NCBI GenBank assembly: GCA_900541645.1
Contig: UQKQ01000003.1
Coordinates: 101,228-165,227, forward strand
Direction of reading: 5' to 3'
DNA length: 64,000 nucleotides
Source of the DNA: an uncultured Collinsella sp.
Lineage (GTDB): Bacteria > Actinomycetota > Coriobacteriia > Coriobacteriales > Coriobacteriaceae
The translations under genes and the position numbers were made by a program. Positions 32,330 to 41,577 of this stretch are shown one piece after another; positions within the stretch are counted from its first letter, which is position 1; every line of letters starts with the position of its first letter. The notes beneath the pieces are model-generated. The model saw only the letters and a list, made by a program, of their open reading frames with translations, made no database searches and had not been told where the DNA came from.

Positions 32330-33926
32330 ATTCCCACTCGATGGTCGCAGGCGGCTTGGACGTAATGTCGTAGCACACGCGGTTGGCGCCGGGGACCTCG
32401 GCCACGATGCGGCCGGAGATGCGGGCCAGGACGTCGTAGGGCAGCTTGGCCCAGTCAGCGGTCATGGCGTCGCTGGACTCGACGGCGCGAAGGATGATCG
32501 GGCGCTGGTAGGTGCGCTCGTCGCCCATAACGCCGACGGACTTGATGTCGGGCAGGACCGCGAAATACTGCCAGCAGCTGTGCTCGGAGTTGCGCTCGCC
32601 GGTCTGCTCAAACAGACGCTGGTTATAGGCGTCGAGCTCCTCGCGCACGATAGCGTCGGCATTCTTGAGGATCTCGAGCTTCTCCTTGTCGACCGCGCCG
32701 ATGATGCGGATGGCCAGACCCGGGCCCGGGAAGGGCTGGCGGAACACAATATGACCCGGCAGGCCCAGCGCTAGGCCAAGCGCGCGGACCTCGTCCTTAA
32801 AGAAGTGGTCGAGCGGCTCAATGAGGTCGAAGTGCACGCCCTCGGGGAACGGGATCAGGTTGTGATGGCTCTTGATGGTGGCCGTCTTGCCACCCGTCTT
32901 GCGAGCGCCAGACTCGATGATGTCAGGGTAGATGGTGCCCTGAGCCAGGTACTTGACCGGCTTGCCATCGGTCTCGAGCTGCTGCGCCACGGCGAAGAAC
33001 TCTTTCCAGAACTGCGTACCGATGATGCGGCGCTTCTCCTCGGGCTCGGTCACGCCGCCCAGAAGCTCGGCATAACGGTCCTCGGCGTGGACGTGAATAA
33101 AGTCGACGTCAAACTGCTTGGTGAAGACCTCCTCCACCTGCTCGGGCTCGCCTTTGCGCAGCAGACCGTGGTTGATGAACACGCAGGTCATCTGCTTGCC
33201 CACGGCGCGGGCGCCCAGCGCAGCCACGACGGAGGAGTCGACGCCACCGGACAGGGCCAGAATCACGCGGTCGTCGCCGACCTTCTCGCGGAACTCGGCC
33301 GTCATGGTCTCGACCAGGTTGTCCATGCTCCAGTTGGGCTCCAGGCCGCAGATCTCAAACAAGAAGTTGCTCAGCAGCTGCTGACCGTACTCGGAGTGCT
33401 TGACCTCGGGGTGGAACTGCGTGGTGAAAATCTTGCGCTCGACGCACTCCATGGCGGCAACCGGGCACACGTCGGTGCTGGCGGTAACGGTAAAGCCCTC
33501 GGGCACCTCGGACACGGCGTCGCGGTGGCTCATCCACACGGTCTGCTCCATGGGCGTGGAGTTAAAGAGCTTGGCGCCGGCAGTGCGCGTAATAGTGGCG
33601 CGGCCGTACTCGCCCACCTCGGAGTGACCGACCTTGCCGCCGAGCGTCACGGCCGTGATCTGATGGCCGTAGCAGAAGCCCAGGACGGGAAGGCCCAGGT
33701 CAAAGATGGCGGGATCGATGGACGGAGCGTCCTCGGCGTACACGGAGGCCGGGCCGCCAGAAAGGATGAGCGCAGAGGCGTTCATCTCGCGAATCTCATC
33801 GGCCGAGATGTCGCAGGGGACAATCTCGGAATACACGTTGAGGTCGCGGACGCGACGGGCAATGAGCTGACCGTACTGCGCACCAAAGTCGAGTACGAGG
33901 ACCTTTGCGGAAGCCTTTTGATCCAT
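32328..33926 (-). CDS. guaA: GMP synthase (glutamine-hydrolysing), full length
   Basis: A 532-residue enzyme that converts XMP, glutamine and ATP to GMP. The N-terminal class I amidotransferase domain has the nucleophile Cys in LGFCYGHQ and the triad His/Glu in FHPEVKHS. The PP-loop ATP-pyrophosphatase domain has LALSGGVDSSVVAA, and the C-terminal dimerisation domain has FPGPGLAIR and ends TIEWE. AGGAGGGG precedes the ATG at 33926; 12 further open codons upstream lack a site. It is the canonical copy, in contrast to the glutaminase-less protein at 3378-4358. Confidence 0.97.
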   Translation of the reverse strand: MDQKASAKVLVLDFGAQYGQLIARRVRDLNVYSEIVPCDISADEIREMNASALILSGGPASVYAEDAPSIDPAIFDLGLPVLGFCYGHQITAVTLGGKVGHSEVGEYGRATITRTAGAKLFNSTPMEQTVWMSHRDAVSEVPEGFTVTASTDVCPVAAMECVERKIFTTQFHPEVKHSEYGQQLLSNFLFEICGLEPNWSMDNLVETMTAEFREKVGDDRVILALSGGVDSSVVAALGARAVGKQMTCVFINHGLLRKGEPEQVEEVFTKQFDVDFIHVHAEDRYAELLGGVTEPEEKRRIIGTQFWKEFFAVAQQLETDGKPVKYLAQGTIYPDIIESGARKTGGKTATIKSHHNLIPFPEGVHFDLIEPLDHFFKDEVRALGLALGLPGHIVFRQPFPGPGLAIRIIGAVDKEKLEILKNADAIVREELDAYNQRLFEQTGERNSEHSCWQYFAVLPDIKSVGVMGDERTYQRPIILRAVESSDAMTADWAKLPYDVLARISGRIVAEVPGANRVCYDITSKPPATIEWE

Positions 33927-34192
33927 GGTTTCCCCTCCTGTTGGCGGGGAGCCGGTGCCCACCCGCGTGAATGAACGAAAATAACTTTCATAGTGTACAC
34001 GTTATATGGGGTTTCTCGTCCCTCGCAGCCATCAGCGCACGGCAAACGCACGACCTGGGCCCTATTTGACGGCGATTGAAGTGTTACCAAACGTTACAGA
34101 TGATGTAATACGTTTGAACATTGGACGCCCTGTGCCACAATACTGCCGAACGACTCCGCCTCTGCGGCGGCAAATACGATAGGAATACCAGC

Positions 34193-35206
34193 ATGAAGCG
34201 CATCCTTCTCATCGCCACGGGCGGCACCATCGCATCGACCGAGGACGGCAACGGCCTCTCCCCCGCCCTGACCGGTGAGGAGCTCGCCCAGAGCGTCCCC
34301 GAGATCTCGGGCCTCTGCGAGCTCGACGTGGTGCAGCCGATGAACATCGACAGCACCAATATGCGCCCCAGTGACTGGATGCGTATCCGCGACGTCATCG
34401 TCGAGGGTTATGCCGACCACGACGGCTTCGTGATTCTGCACGGCACTGACACCATGAGCTACACCGCGGCGGCGCTTTCCTATCTGATTCAGGACAGCCC
34501 CAAGCCTATCGTACTCACCGGCTCGCAAAAGCCCATGGGCAATCCCTTTACTGACGCCAAACTCAATCTGTACCAGAGCCTGCTCTATGCGCTCGACGAG
34601 CACTCGCACGACGTCTCAATCGTGTTTGGCGGCGTAGCCATTGCCGGCACGCGCGCCCGCAAACAGCGCACCATGAGCTTTAACGCGTTCATTAGCGTCA
34701 ACTATCCGCCCATCGCCTATATCCGCAACGACCGCATCGTGCGCAACGGGCTTCACGGCACGCATCGGGGCGAAAACCCGGTGCGTTTCTACGACAGCAT
34801 CGACCCGCGCGTGTTTGTCCTTAAGCTCACGCCCGGCGTGAACCCAGGCATTCTGGACGCCCTTGCCGATAGCTACGACGCTGTAATCCTAGAGACCTTT
34901 GGCATTGGCGGTATTCCCGAGTTTGGCGAGTCCGGCGAGTCGTTCCAAGAGGCAATTTTCCGCTGGGTCGATTCGGGTCGCACCGTCGTTATGACCACGC
35001 AGGTCCCTGAAGAGGGCCTCGACCTGGGCGTTTATGAGGTCGGCCGCGCTTACGCCGATCATCCGGGCATTCTGCGCGGCGATGACATGACCACCGAGAC
35101 GCTCGTGGCCAAAACCATGTGGGCACTCGGCCAGTCACGTGATGCGGCCGAGATTCAGCGCCTGTTCTACAGCCAAGTCAACCACGACCGCGTCCCGATG
35201 GCGTAA
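34193..35206 (+). CDS. ansA: L-asparaginase, type I (cytoplasmic-like)
   Basis: A 337-residue asparaginase. It carries the catalytic Thr in LIATGGTIAS (residues 6-15), the second active-site motif VILHGTDTMSYTAAAL, and the C-terminal helper domain with VVMTTQVPEEG. No signal peptide is present, so it acts in the cytoplasm, giving aspartate and ammonia. The start at 34193 matches the family's N-terminus; the ribosome site AGGA is weak. The open frame to 34121 is not needed. Monocistronic, divergent from guaA. Confidence 0.93.
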   Translation: MKRILLIATGGTIASTEDGNGLSPALTGEELAQSVPEISGLCELDVVQPMNIDSTNMRPSDWMRIRDVIVEGYADHDGFVILHGTDTMSYTAAALSYLIQDSPKPIVLTGSQKPMGNPFTDAKLNLYQSLLYALDEHSHDVSIVFGGVAIAGTRARKQRTMSFNAFISVNYPPIAYIRNDRIVRNGLHGTHRGENPVRFYDSIDPRVFVLKLTPGVNPGILDALADSYDAVILETFGIGGIPEFGESGESFQEAIFRWVDSGRTVVMTTQVPEEGLDLGVYEVGRAYADHPGILRGDDMTTETLVAKTMWALGQSRDAAEIQRLFYSQVNHDRVPMA

Positions 35207-35527
35207 TCCCTAAGGCAGCTCCACTTATCGCAGCCTTAAACGACAGGTGGTCCCCCTCGGGCCGTGCAAAAATCGGAGTATTCTGCAATTTCTCCTCCGG
35301 AGGCATAGAATCGGCCGATTACTAGACGAACTTTTAGGACGAAGGGTCCGTCTAGTAAATATTTATTCCTCATTTTTATTTAGAGTGTGGATTATCTACT
35401 GTCAAAAAGGCAAAGCCAGCCGCTCGAGCTACCATCTACGGCCGAACTGGTGCTGAATACTCGCGATTTTGCACATCGCAACCAGGGGGACCCGCCCAAA
35501 GAGCGTCAAATACAGCGGGGGAACGCC
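35207..35527. other. Intergenic region with repeat-like hairpins
   Basis: 321 bp without a gene. A perfect 10-bp inverted repeat TTACTAGACG / CGTCTAGTAA lies at 35319-35328 and 35349-35358, with an inner GGAC/GTCC pair. An AT-rich run follows, so it can act as the asparaginase terminator. The preceding CTCCTCCGGAGG palindrome at about 35292-35303 is also notable. Confidence 0.55.
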
Positions 35528-35746
35528 CTATTCGATACCCTCGAGAAGCTCTGACACCGTCATGCCGAGCGCGGGCGCGATTTTAAATAGAACCTTGAGC
35601 GTGAAATTTGCCGTTCCATCTTCGATTCTGTCGAGATAGGGGCGGCTGATTCCTGCTGCCACACAAAAATCGACCTTGGAGATACCAAGGTCCCTGCGCG
35701 TCTGCTCGACTCGCTTGCCAAGAATCTGTTTCGCACGTTCGTCCAT
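35528..35746 (-). CDS. XRE-family helix-turn-helix protein
   Basis: A 72-residue stand-alone Cro/C1-type DNA-binding domain. Landmarks are VEQTRRDLGISKVDFCVAAG (helices 1-2) and ISRPYLDRIEDG (recognition helix), ending in a VSELLEGIE helix. It is divergent from a 129-residue gene, with a perfect 26-bp palindrome between them, so it likely represses both directions. The ribosome site is weak, consistent with low expression. No toxin-like partner is evident. Confidence 0.85.
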   Translation of the reverse strand: MDERAKQILGKRVEQTRRDLGISKVDFCVAAGISRPYLDRIEDGTANFTLKVLFKIAPALGMTVSELLEGIE

Positions 35747-35774
35747 GCAGCCGAGTTTGAAATGGAGCTGAACA

Positions 35775-35800
35775 AAAACGTAAACTATAGTTTACGTTTT
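35775..35800. promoter_or_regulatory. Perfect 26-bp palindromic operator
   Basis: AAAACGTAAACTA (35775-35787) is followed directly by its exact reverse complement (35788-35800). It lies 28 bp before the XRE gene start (35746) and 22 bp before the divergent gene at 35823. Confidence 0.8.
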
Positions 35801-35822
35801 GCCGAATACACAGGAGTTTTCT

Positions 35823-36212
35823 ATGTCGGGTTCTTGGGTCCGCATGCACCGAACTACGCTTCGCACAAACAGCGCACCGCCCAAGCTCGTCGTCGTTGAA
35901 GCTGAATGCCTTTCGCCCGATGAGCGCACAGCATTTGCATTGCTATCAAGTCGCGTCGCCGCCGTTCTGGTCCCTTGCCCGGCGCAAGGTGAACTTGCCA
36001 TCCAATGCCAAACGCATAGCTGCTCGCTCAATCAGGCTGCCGTAATCGCAACCAGCCAACGCGGCCTGCCCCTTCTCCTGGAAGCCGGTATCGCGCTCAC
36101 CCTTCGCGGCGCCGGATACGAAAACGAGGCCGCCGCCGACATGGTCTTTAAACCACGATCGAGCGGCGGCCTCGCAGCAGCCATTGAATATATGTGCAGG
36201 CTCGTTGCCTAA
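35823..36212 (+). CDS. Hypothetical protein divergent from XRE regulator
   Basis: A 129-residue protein not recognised. It starts with a basic segment (WVRMHRTTLR), and has an alternating hydrophobic core (PKLVVVEAECL, AAVLVPCPAQ, LPLLLEAGIALTLRGAG) suggesting a small alpha/beta domain. There are four Cys, two of them near one another in QCQTHSC. CAGGAG lies 6 nt before the ATG; 8 further in-frame codons upstream run into the palindrome. Controlled probably by the XRE protein. Confidence 0.65.
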   Translation: MSGSWVRMHRTTLRTNSAPPKLVVVEAECLSPDERTAFALLSSRVAAVLVPCPAQGELAIQCQTHSCSLNQAAVIATSQRGLPLLLEAGIALTLRGAGYENEAAADMVFKPRSSGGLAAAIEYMCRLVA

Positions 36213-36221
36213 AGGCGCAAG

Positions 36222-36605
36222 CTAAAAGCCTAGGCCAAAGCCCGTTCCGGTAATCGCCGAGTACATAAAGTAAACGTTAACCACGTTGAGGAACACACCC
36301 GTGATGCAACCGTTGCGCAGGTAGCGTTCGCACACGATACGCGCCATGGCGGCGGAGTCATCATTGTTTTTAGCCTGGCGTCCTGCCGTAAAGTACGTCG
36401 CCACGCTCAGCAGCAGGTTGAGCACCGGCAGTGCCAGCAACTCGTAGCTCTTGCCCCAGCGCGTCGCCTCGCCGGCGGCATTAAACTTTGTTGCCACCTC
36501 GGGACCAATGTTGGGGATAACACACGCTGCGACCACCAGCGGAATCACCGCAAGCACGAGCAGCGCAATACCCATGTAGCCGGCTTTTTTGCCATATTTA
36601 AACAT
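36222..36605 (-). CDS. DUF1648-like small membrane protein
   Basis: A 127-residue protein with three hydrophobic helices (about 10-31, 55-73 and 100-118). The loop VATKFNAAGEATRWGKSYEL matches the DUF1648 signature (P..FN..G...WGSK) seen at the N-terminus of SdpI-like immunity and signalling proteins. It starts 11 nt after the end of ychF and is probably in its transcript. Confidence 0.75.
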   Translation of the reverse strand: MFKYGKKAGYMGIALLVLAVIPLVVAACVIPNIGPEVATKFNAAGEATRWGKSYELLALPVLNLLLSVATYFTAGRQAKNNDDSAAMARIVCERYLRNGCITGVFLNVVNVYFMYSAITGTGFGLGF

Positions 36606-36616
36606 GTGCGTCGTCC

Positions 36617-37693
36617 TTATACGTTAAAGCGGAAGTGCACGACGTCGCCATCGGCCATGACATAGTCCTTGCCCTCAATACGCAGCTTGCCGGCGGCCTT
36701 GGCACCCTGCTCGCCGCCGAGCTCGATGTAGTCGTCATAGCCAATGACCTCGGCCTTAATAAAGCCGCGCTCAAAGTCGGTGTGGATGACACCGGCAGCC
36801 TGCGGGGCGGTCGCACCCTGACGTACCGTCCAAGCCTTGACCTCCATCTCGCCGGCCGTAAAGAACGACTGCAGGCCGAGCAGCTTATAGGCCGCCTGCG
36901 CGAGCACGTCCAGGCCGGGCTGCTCCAAGCCCAGGCTCTCCAGGTAGTCGGCGGCGTCCTCGGGATCGAGCTCGGAAAGCTCGGCCTCGATCTTGGCGCA
37001 GATGGGCAGCGGCTTAACACCATCGATGGGCGCCAGGTCCTCATTGAGCATATCCTCGTCCACGTTTGCCACGTACAGGATGGGCTTCATGGTGAGCAGG
37101 AACAGGCCCTTGGCGGCAGCACGCTCCTCGTCGGTCATCTCCATGGATGCGGCGCGCTTGCCCTCGTTGAGCCAGGCAAGCAGACGCTTGGCCACCTCGA
37201 ACTTGGGCATGAGCTCCTTGTCGCGCTTGGCCTCCTTCTCGAGCTTAGGCAGCTGCTTCTCGAGCGTGCCCATGTCGGCCAGGATGAGCTCGGTCATGAT
37301 GGTGTCGGCATCGCCGGCGGGATCGACGAACTCGCCCGTGCGGCCCACCTCACGCATGACGTTGGGATCCTTAAAGTAGCGCACGACCTCGCAGATGGCG
37401 TCGGTCTCGCGAATGTTGGCCAGGAACTGGTTGCCCAAGCCCTCGCCCTCGTTGGCGCCCTTCACCAGACCTGCGATGTCGACGAACTCGACCGTCGCCG
37501 GCAGAATGCGACCCGGGTTAACGATGTCGGCGAGCTTTTGCAGGCGGCTATCGGGCACGTCGACGATACCCACGTTGGGGTCGATCGTGGCGAACGGATA
37601 GTTGGCGGCAAGGCCGGTCTTTTTGGTAAGCGCGGTGAACAGCGTCGACTTGCCTACGTTGGGCAGGCCCACGATACCGATGGAAAGGGACAC
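36617..37693 (-). CDS. ychF: Redox-regulated ATPase/GTPase YchF (Obg-like)
   Basis: A 358-residue Obg-family P-loop NTPase. It has GLPNVGKSTLFTAL (Walker A, about residues 8-21), FVDIAGLVKGANEGEG (switch), an NVDEDML specificity region typical of ATP-preferring YchF, and a C-terminal TGS-like domain ending DVVHFRFNV. It binds ribosomes and modulates translation under stress. A GTG at 37693 with AAGGAG 5 nt upstream gives the usual MSLSIGIVG start; the frame open to 37729 is not used. Confidence 0.96.
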   Translation of the reverse strand: MSLSIGIVGLPNVGKSTLFTALTKKTGLAANYPFATIDPNVGIVDVPDSRLQKLADIVNPGRILPATVEFVDIAGLVKGANEGEGLGNQFLANIRETDAICEVVRYFKDPNVMREVGRTGEFVDPAGDADTIMTELILADMGTLEKQLPKLEKEAKRDKELMPKFEVAKRLLAWLNEGKRAASMEMTDEERAAAKGLFLLTMKPILYVANVDEDMLNEDLAPIDGVKPLPICAKIEAELSELDPEDAADYLESLGLEQPGLDVLAQAAYKLLGLQSFFTAGEMEVKAWTVRQGATAPQAAGVIHTDFERGFIKAEVIGYDDYIELGGEQGAKAAGKLRIEGKDYVMADGDVVHFRFNV

Positions 37694-37807
37694 GACAGCT
37701 CCTTTTGGTACAAGCATTTCAAACTGCATAAGTATAGCGCCGCCGCAGCATCTGGGCTAACCCGGACGCCACGGCGGCACGAATGAAGCAGAGATAGGGG
37801 TCGCTGG

Positions 37808-39061
37808 CTAGTCCGCGAGCTTCTCCACCTGGTCGAGCATCTTATCGAGCTTGGCCTTTGCCTCGGCCTTGACCTTCTGGGCTTCTTCGTGGGCCTTCGC
37901 CTTCTGGGCGGCCTTTTCCTCGGCTTCGGGATCGACGACAACCAAGTTGGACGCGTCGTGCTCAACAAGCTTGAGTGCATGCTCGGGGCATACCTTGACG
38001 CAGGCACCGCAGCCCAAACAATACGTGGACTCCAACACAAAGCGGCCGCTTCCCACCAAATCGCAGGCGAACGTGGGACATACATTGACACACTCGCCAC
38101 ACGACGTGCACTTGTCAAAATCGCACTCCGGCGTGCTCACCTGCATGTTCTGGGCAAGCTCGGGGTGGTTTTGCAGCGTCGAGAGCACCAGCTGCCGCCC
38201 GTGCGTGAGCGAACGGCGACGCTTGGTCGTCGTGGTGCCGCACATGGTGTTGAGCGTACGCTCCAACTGGGTAATCTGATGGCGATGGGCTTTGAGCTTC
38301 TGCGTCACCGAGGCCAGTGCCGCCGTTGCCGGATTGAGCTTTGTCACGGTAAGGCCCGTGGTGCGGGCGATCTTTTCCATGTACTCCTTGCGCTCGTACT
38401 CGCGGCGCTTATGACATTTGAGGCTCTTGGGATCGACCTCCAGACCCATGCCCGTGCCGGCCCACTCCTCGGCCTTCGCAATCGCCTCGCCCAGGATGTC
38501 CTCACCGCCGGTGTTGCGGCACTTATCGCACACGCCCAGTGGCAGGTACACGCTCACGTTGGGATAGTCCGCCAGTACCGAGAACCAGGTCTCGGCCGTA
38601 ATATCGCCCACGCAGGCGACAACAACCTCGTTCTCGCGCGGCATGCGCTTAAGGGCGCGCGTGCAGGTAACGTAGGCGGTCTCGTGACTTGTAGCCGCCG
38701 AGACAATGTCGTCATACAGGTTTTTGGGCGCCAGGCGCGGCGAGATGATCGCCTCAGTCGGACAGGCAGCGGCACACAGGCCACACTTGCGACAGGAATC
38801 GAGGATCTCGATGGCATCTTCCTCGACCTCGATGGCGTTGACCGGGCACACGTCCATGCACGCGGTGCAGCCACTCTTTTCGTTTTTGCAGGTCAAGCAC
38901 GGAATGGTGTTGCCGCGCGGACGCTCCTTGTAGTCAGCAGGATTCCACTGCGGCGCCGACGGATCGAGCGCATCGGTCACACCGCCAAGCGGGTTTTTAA
39001 GAAAGTCGAAACCCTTGCTGATCTCGATAATGTCATCAAACAGATCGTGTTCCTGCGCCAT
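37808..39061 (-). CDS. Polyferredoxin-like 4Fe-4S protein
   Basis: A 417-residue cytoplasmic Fe-S protein. Two ferredoxin modules are near the N-terminus (CLTCKNEKSGCTACMDVCP and CRKCGLCAAACP) and two near the C-terminus (CTSCGECVNVCP and CLGCGACVKVCP), separated by a middle domain with VCDKCRNTGGEDI. It ends in an Ala/Lys/Glu coiled coil (about 375-417). No flavin motif is seen, so it is a carrier or scaffold for electron transfer. The ATG at 39061 has GGAGGGG 6 nt upstream. Isolated gene; partner unknown. Confidence 0.85.
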   Translation of the reverse strand: MAQEHDLFDDIIEISKGFDFLKNPLGGVTDALDPSAPQWNPADYKERPRGNTIPCLTCKNEKSGCTACMDVCPVNAIEVEEDAIEILDSCRKCGLCAAACPTEAIISPRLAPKNLYDDIVSAATSHETAYVTCTRALKRMPRENEVVVACVGDITAETWFSVLADYPNVSVYLPLGVCDKCRNTGGEDILGEAIAKAEEWAGTGMGLEVDPKSLKCHKRREYERKEYMEKIARTTGLTVTKLNPATAALASVTQKLKAHRHQITQLERTLNTMCGTTTTKRRRSLTHGRQLVLSTLQNHPELAQNMQVSTPECDFDKCTSCGECVNVCPTFACDLVGSGRFVLESTYCLGCGACVKVCPEHALKLVEHDASNLVVVDPEAEEKAAQKAKAHEEAQKVKAEAKAKLDKMLDQVEKLAD

Positions 39062-39212
39062 GCGCGGCCCCTCCCTGAGCAGTGCAAACAAGCAAGAGAT
39101 AATGATACGCTATCGGCCCACGCCTCGGGCAAATTACACGCGGCGCATCTTTGCGGCAAATAGCCCATGGCCTATCGCCGCCTCGATTGCACAAGGTCAA
39201 TCAAGCGCCAAA

Positions 39213-40280
39213 CTATGCCTCGCGCATGAGCTGCGCGAGCTTTTGCCTGGTCACCTTTGTCTGTTCGTTGGCCATGTTGCGCTCGTTCTTAAAAGTTGCG
39301 TCGGCAACGCTCAGCAAATCGGCATCGGTAATCTCACCAAGCCCCAGCTCCTCAAGCGTCGTCGGCAGACCGACGCGCTGGCAAAACTCGAGCACCTGAT
39401 CAAGCTCGGGCGCACGCTCCAGGCGCAGCTGCACCACCAGACCAAATGCCACGGCCTCACCATGCATGGCCTTGCACTCGGGCAGAATCGTCAGCCCGTT
39501 GGCGATGGCATGCGCCAACGCCAAGCCGCCACTCTCAAAGCCGACACCCGAGAGCAAAATATTGCACTCGATCAGGCGTTCAACCGCTGGCGACGTACGC
39601 CCCTTTTTGAGATCGCGCTTGGCAGCGACACCGCACTCCATAAGTGTGTCGTAGCAGGCACGAGCCGCAACCAGAGCCAAGTGCCCCGGTGCGCCACCGT
39701 GCTCGTTGGCGCCGTGCGCCGCGGCGCACGAACGCGCCTCGAAGTACGTTGCCAGCGCATCGCCCATACCAGCGACCGTCATACGCAGTGGGGCCGCCGC
39801 GACCACGGTGGTATCGACCACGACCAGGTCTGGATTCTTCTCGAGCATCAGGTAGCGGTCGAACGACCCATCCTCGTGATACAGCACCGAAATCGCACTG
39901 CACGGACCGTCCATCGAAGCCGCCGTGGGGCATACGCACAACGGCAACTCGGCATAAAACGCTACTGCCTTGGCGATATCGAGCATCTTGCCACCGCCAA
40001 TACCCACCACCATGTCGCAATACTCAGCCTGGGCTTCCTTAGCCATTTCGGCAACAGCCTCTTCCGTACACGGACCGTTGTAAATCTTAAAGAACGGCTC
40101 GCTTAGATCTTCATCCAGAAATCCATCGACGATCTGCCTGCACAGCCGATCCTCGGTGCCCTGGTCAAACAAGACATAGGCAGCACAGCCCAACCATGAC
40201 AAATACCTGCCCTGACGCGAAAGTTCGCCCGGCCCCTGAACATACCGACCGGGACCGCCGTAAACCATAGGAAGCGCCAT
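39213..40280 (-). CDS. Glycerol-dehydrogenase-family protein, copy 2
   Basis: A 355-residue GldA-type dehydrogenase. NAD site motif is VVGIGGGKMLDIAKAVA (about residues 90-106), CPTAASMDGPCSA follows, and metal ligands are expected at Asp in AGMGDALATY and His in LALAHAIANG and KAMHGEAVAFG. It is about half identical by eye to the copy just upstream and keeps the full active site. Third gene of a minus-strand dehydrogenase run; a U-rich terminator separates it from the middle gene, so it may be transcribed separately. Confidence 0.88.
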   Translation of the reverse strand: MALPMVYGGPGRYVQGPGELSRQGRYLSWLGCAAYVLFDQGTEDRLCRQIVDGFLDEDLSEPFFKIYNGPCTEEAVAEMAKEAQAEYCDMVVGIGGGKMLDIAKAVAFYAELPLCVCPTAASMDGPCSAISVLYHEDGSFDRYLMLEKNPDLVVVDTTVVAAAPLRMTVAGMGDALATYFEARSCAAAHGANEHGGAPGHLALVAARACYDTLMECGVAAKRDLKKGRTSPAVERLIECNILLSGVGFESGGLALAHAIANGLTILPECKAMHGEAVAFGLVVQLRLERAPELDQVLEFCQRVGLPTTLEELGLGEITDADLLSVADATFKNERNMANEQTKVTRQKLAQLMREA

Positions 40281-40344
40281 ACGAGAATCCGCCCTTCATC
40301 AAACAACGATTGGTGCAAAGTAACCTGCCCCCTTTGCACCATAG

Positions 40345-40381
40345 CAAAAAGGGGCAAAGCCATCTGCTTGCTTTGCCCCTT
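40345..40381 (-). terminator. Intrinsic terminator after the first gldA copy
   Basis: A perfect 12-bp stem AAGGGGCAAAGC/GCTTTGCCCCTT with a 9-nt loop, followed on the minus strand by TTTTTG, 13 nt past the gene end at 40394. Confidence 0.85.
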
Positions 40382-40393
40382 CCATAGCTTGAT

Positions 40394-41494
40394 TTACTCA
40401 TCCATGAGATAGTAGTGGCCCAGAGCGTCGGCACCCAGGATGGCGTTTGCGACCATCTCGGGCGTCACCTCAAACGGCATGTTGCACATGGTGTCATCGG
40501 GCGCGCACGCGGCCTCGGCAACAATCATGGCCTGCTCGCGTGTAAGCTCGGCAACGCCAAGTTCCTTCATCGTGACCGGCAGGCCCAGCTCAATGCAGAA
40601 GCCCAAGACTTCCTCGAGCTTCTCGGTCGGGGCATCCTCGAGTACCAGCTGGACGATGGTGCCGAAGGCGACCTTCTCGCCGTGGTACATGCCGTGGCAC
40701 TCGGGCAGCATCGTCAGACCATTGTGGATGGCATGAGCAGCAGCAAGGCCCGAGCTCTCAAAGCCAATACCGGAGAGCAGCGTGTTGGCCTCGATGATAT
40801 GCTCGACGGCAGGCGTGAGCGCACCCTTCTCCAGCGCGACCTTAGCCTTGACGCCGTCGGCCATAAGTGTCTCGTAGCAGAGCTTGGCGAGCGCCAGGCC
40901 GGCCATGCCGCCCTTGCCGCCAGCGCAGGTGCCACCGTCGGCATCGTGCGTTGCCTGGGCCTCGAAATAGGTTGCGAGCGCATCGCCCATACCGGAAACC
41001 GTCAGGCGCACCGGGCTCGCCGCGATAACCGTCGTGTCCATAAGGACAATATTGGGGTTTGCCTTAAGGAAGAGATACTTGTCGAACTGGCCGTCATCGG
41101 TATAGAGCACGGAGAGCGCCGAACACGGGGCATCGGTCGAAGCAATGGTGGGGCAAATGATAACCGGGGACTCCAGGTAATAGGCGACGGCCTTCGCGGT
41201 GTCGAGGATCTTGCCGCCACCGACGCCGACGATGATGTCGCAACCGTTGTCGCGAGCGAGCGCAACCAGGCGATCGACCTCGCCCTTGGAGCACTCACCG
41301 TTAAAGTCCTCAAACAGCAGCTCGGCCTTAGCCTCGGCAAAGCCGCCCTCGATCTTGGCACCGACGCGCTTCTTGCCCGAAGGCGTCACGATGACGAGGG
41401 CCTTAGCGCCAAGCGGCTCAACATAAGAGCCGAGCTTGGCCAGCTCGTCCGGGCCCTGGATGTACTTGCTGGGGCTATTGAAAATTGCAGCCAT
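40394..41494 (-). CDS. gldA: Glycerol dehydrogenase
   Basis: A 366-residue NAD-dependent polyol dehydrogenase of the iron/zinc-dependent superfamily that oxidises glycerol to dihydroxyacetone. It has GVGGGKILDTAKAVAYY (NAD site, about 93-109), CPTIASTDAPCSALS, SGMGDALATYFEA (metal Asp), LAAAHAIHNGLT and GMYHGEKVAFGT (metal His). It begins FNSPSKYIQGP, the family start. It is 83 nt downstream of the iron alcohol dehydrogenase gene with a terminator between. Confidence 0.93.
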   Translation of the reverse strand: MAAIFNSPSKYIQGPDELAKLGSYVEPLGAKALVIVTPSGKKRVGAKIEGGFAEAKAELLFEDFNGECSKGEVDRLVALARDNGCDIIVGVGGGKILDTAKAVAYYLESPVIICPTIASTDAPCSALSVLYTDDGQFDKYLFLKANPNIVLMDTTVIAASPVRLTVSGMGDALATYFEAQATHDADGGTCAGGKGGMAGLALAKLCYETLMADGVKAKVALEKGALTPAVEHIIEANTLLSGIGFESSGLAAAHAIHNGLTMLPECHGMYHGEKVAFGTIVQLVLEDAPTEKLEEVLGFCIELGLPVTMKELGVAELTREQAMIVAEAACAPDDTMCNMPFEVTPEMVANAILGADALGHYYLMDE

Positions 41495-41506
41495 AACTAT
41501 CCCATT

Positions 41507-41556
41507 CTCTAAAAGAAAAAAGAAAGGGGCTCCGTACGGATACGTGCGGAGCCCCT
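41507..41556 (-). terminator. Intrinsic terminator after the alcohol dehydrogenase gene
   Basis: A 14-bp stem beginning AGGGGCTCCG (41556-41525, one mismatch) followed on the minus strand by a TTTCTTTTTTCTTTT tract. Confidence 0.88.
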
Positions 41557-41577
41557 CGTTACGATAACAAGAGTCGA

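Noticed and set aside
32805..33974. Plus-strand frame of 389 codons opposite guaA
   Set aside because: Antisense shadow; guaA is unmistakable on the other strand.
36635..37786. Plus-strand frame of 383 codons opposite ychF
   Set aside because: Antisense shadow of a well-defined gene, rich in Leu/Val/Gly as such shadows are.
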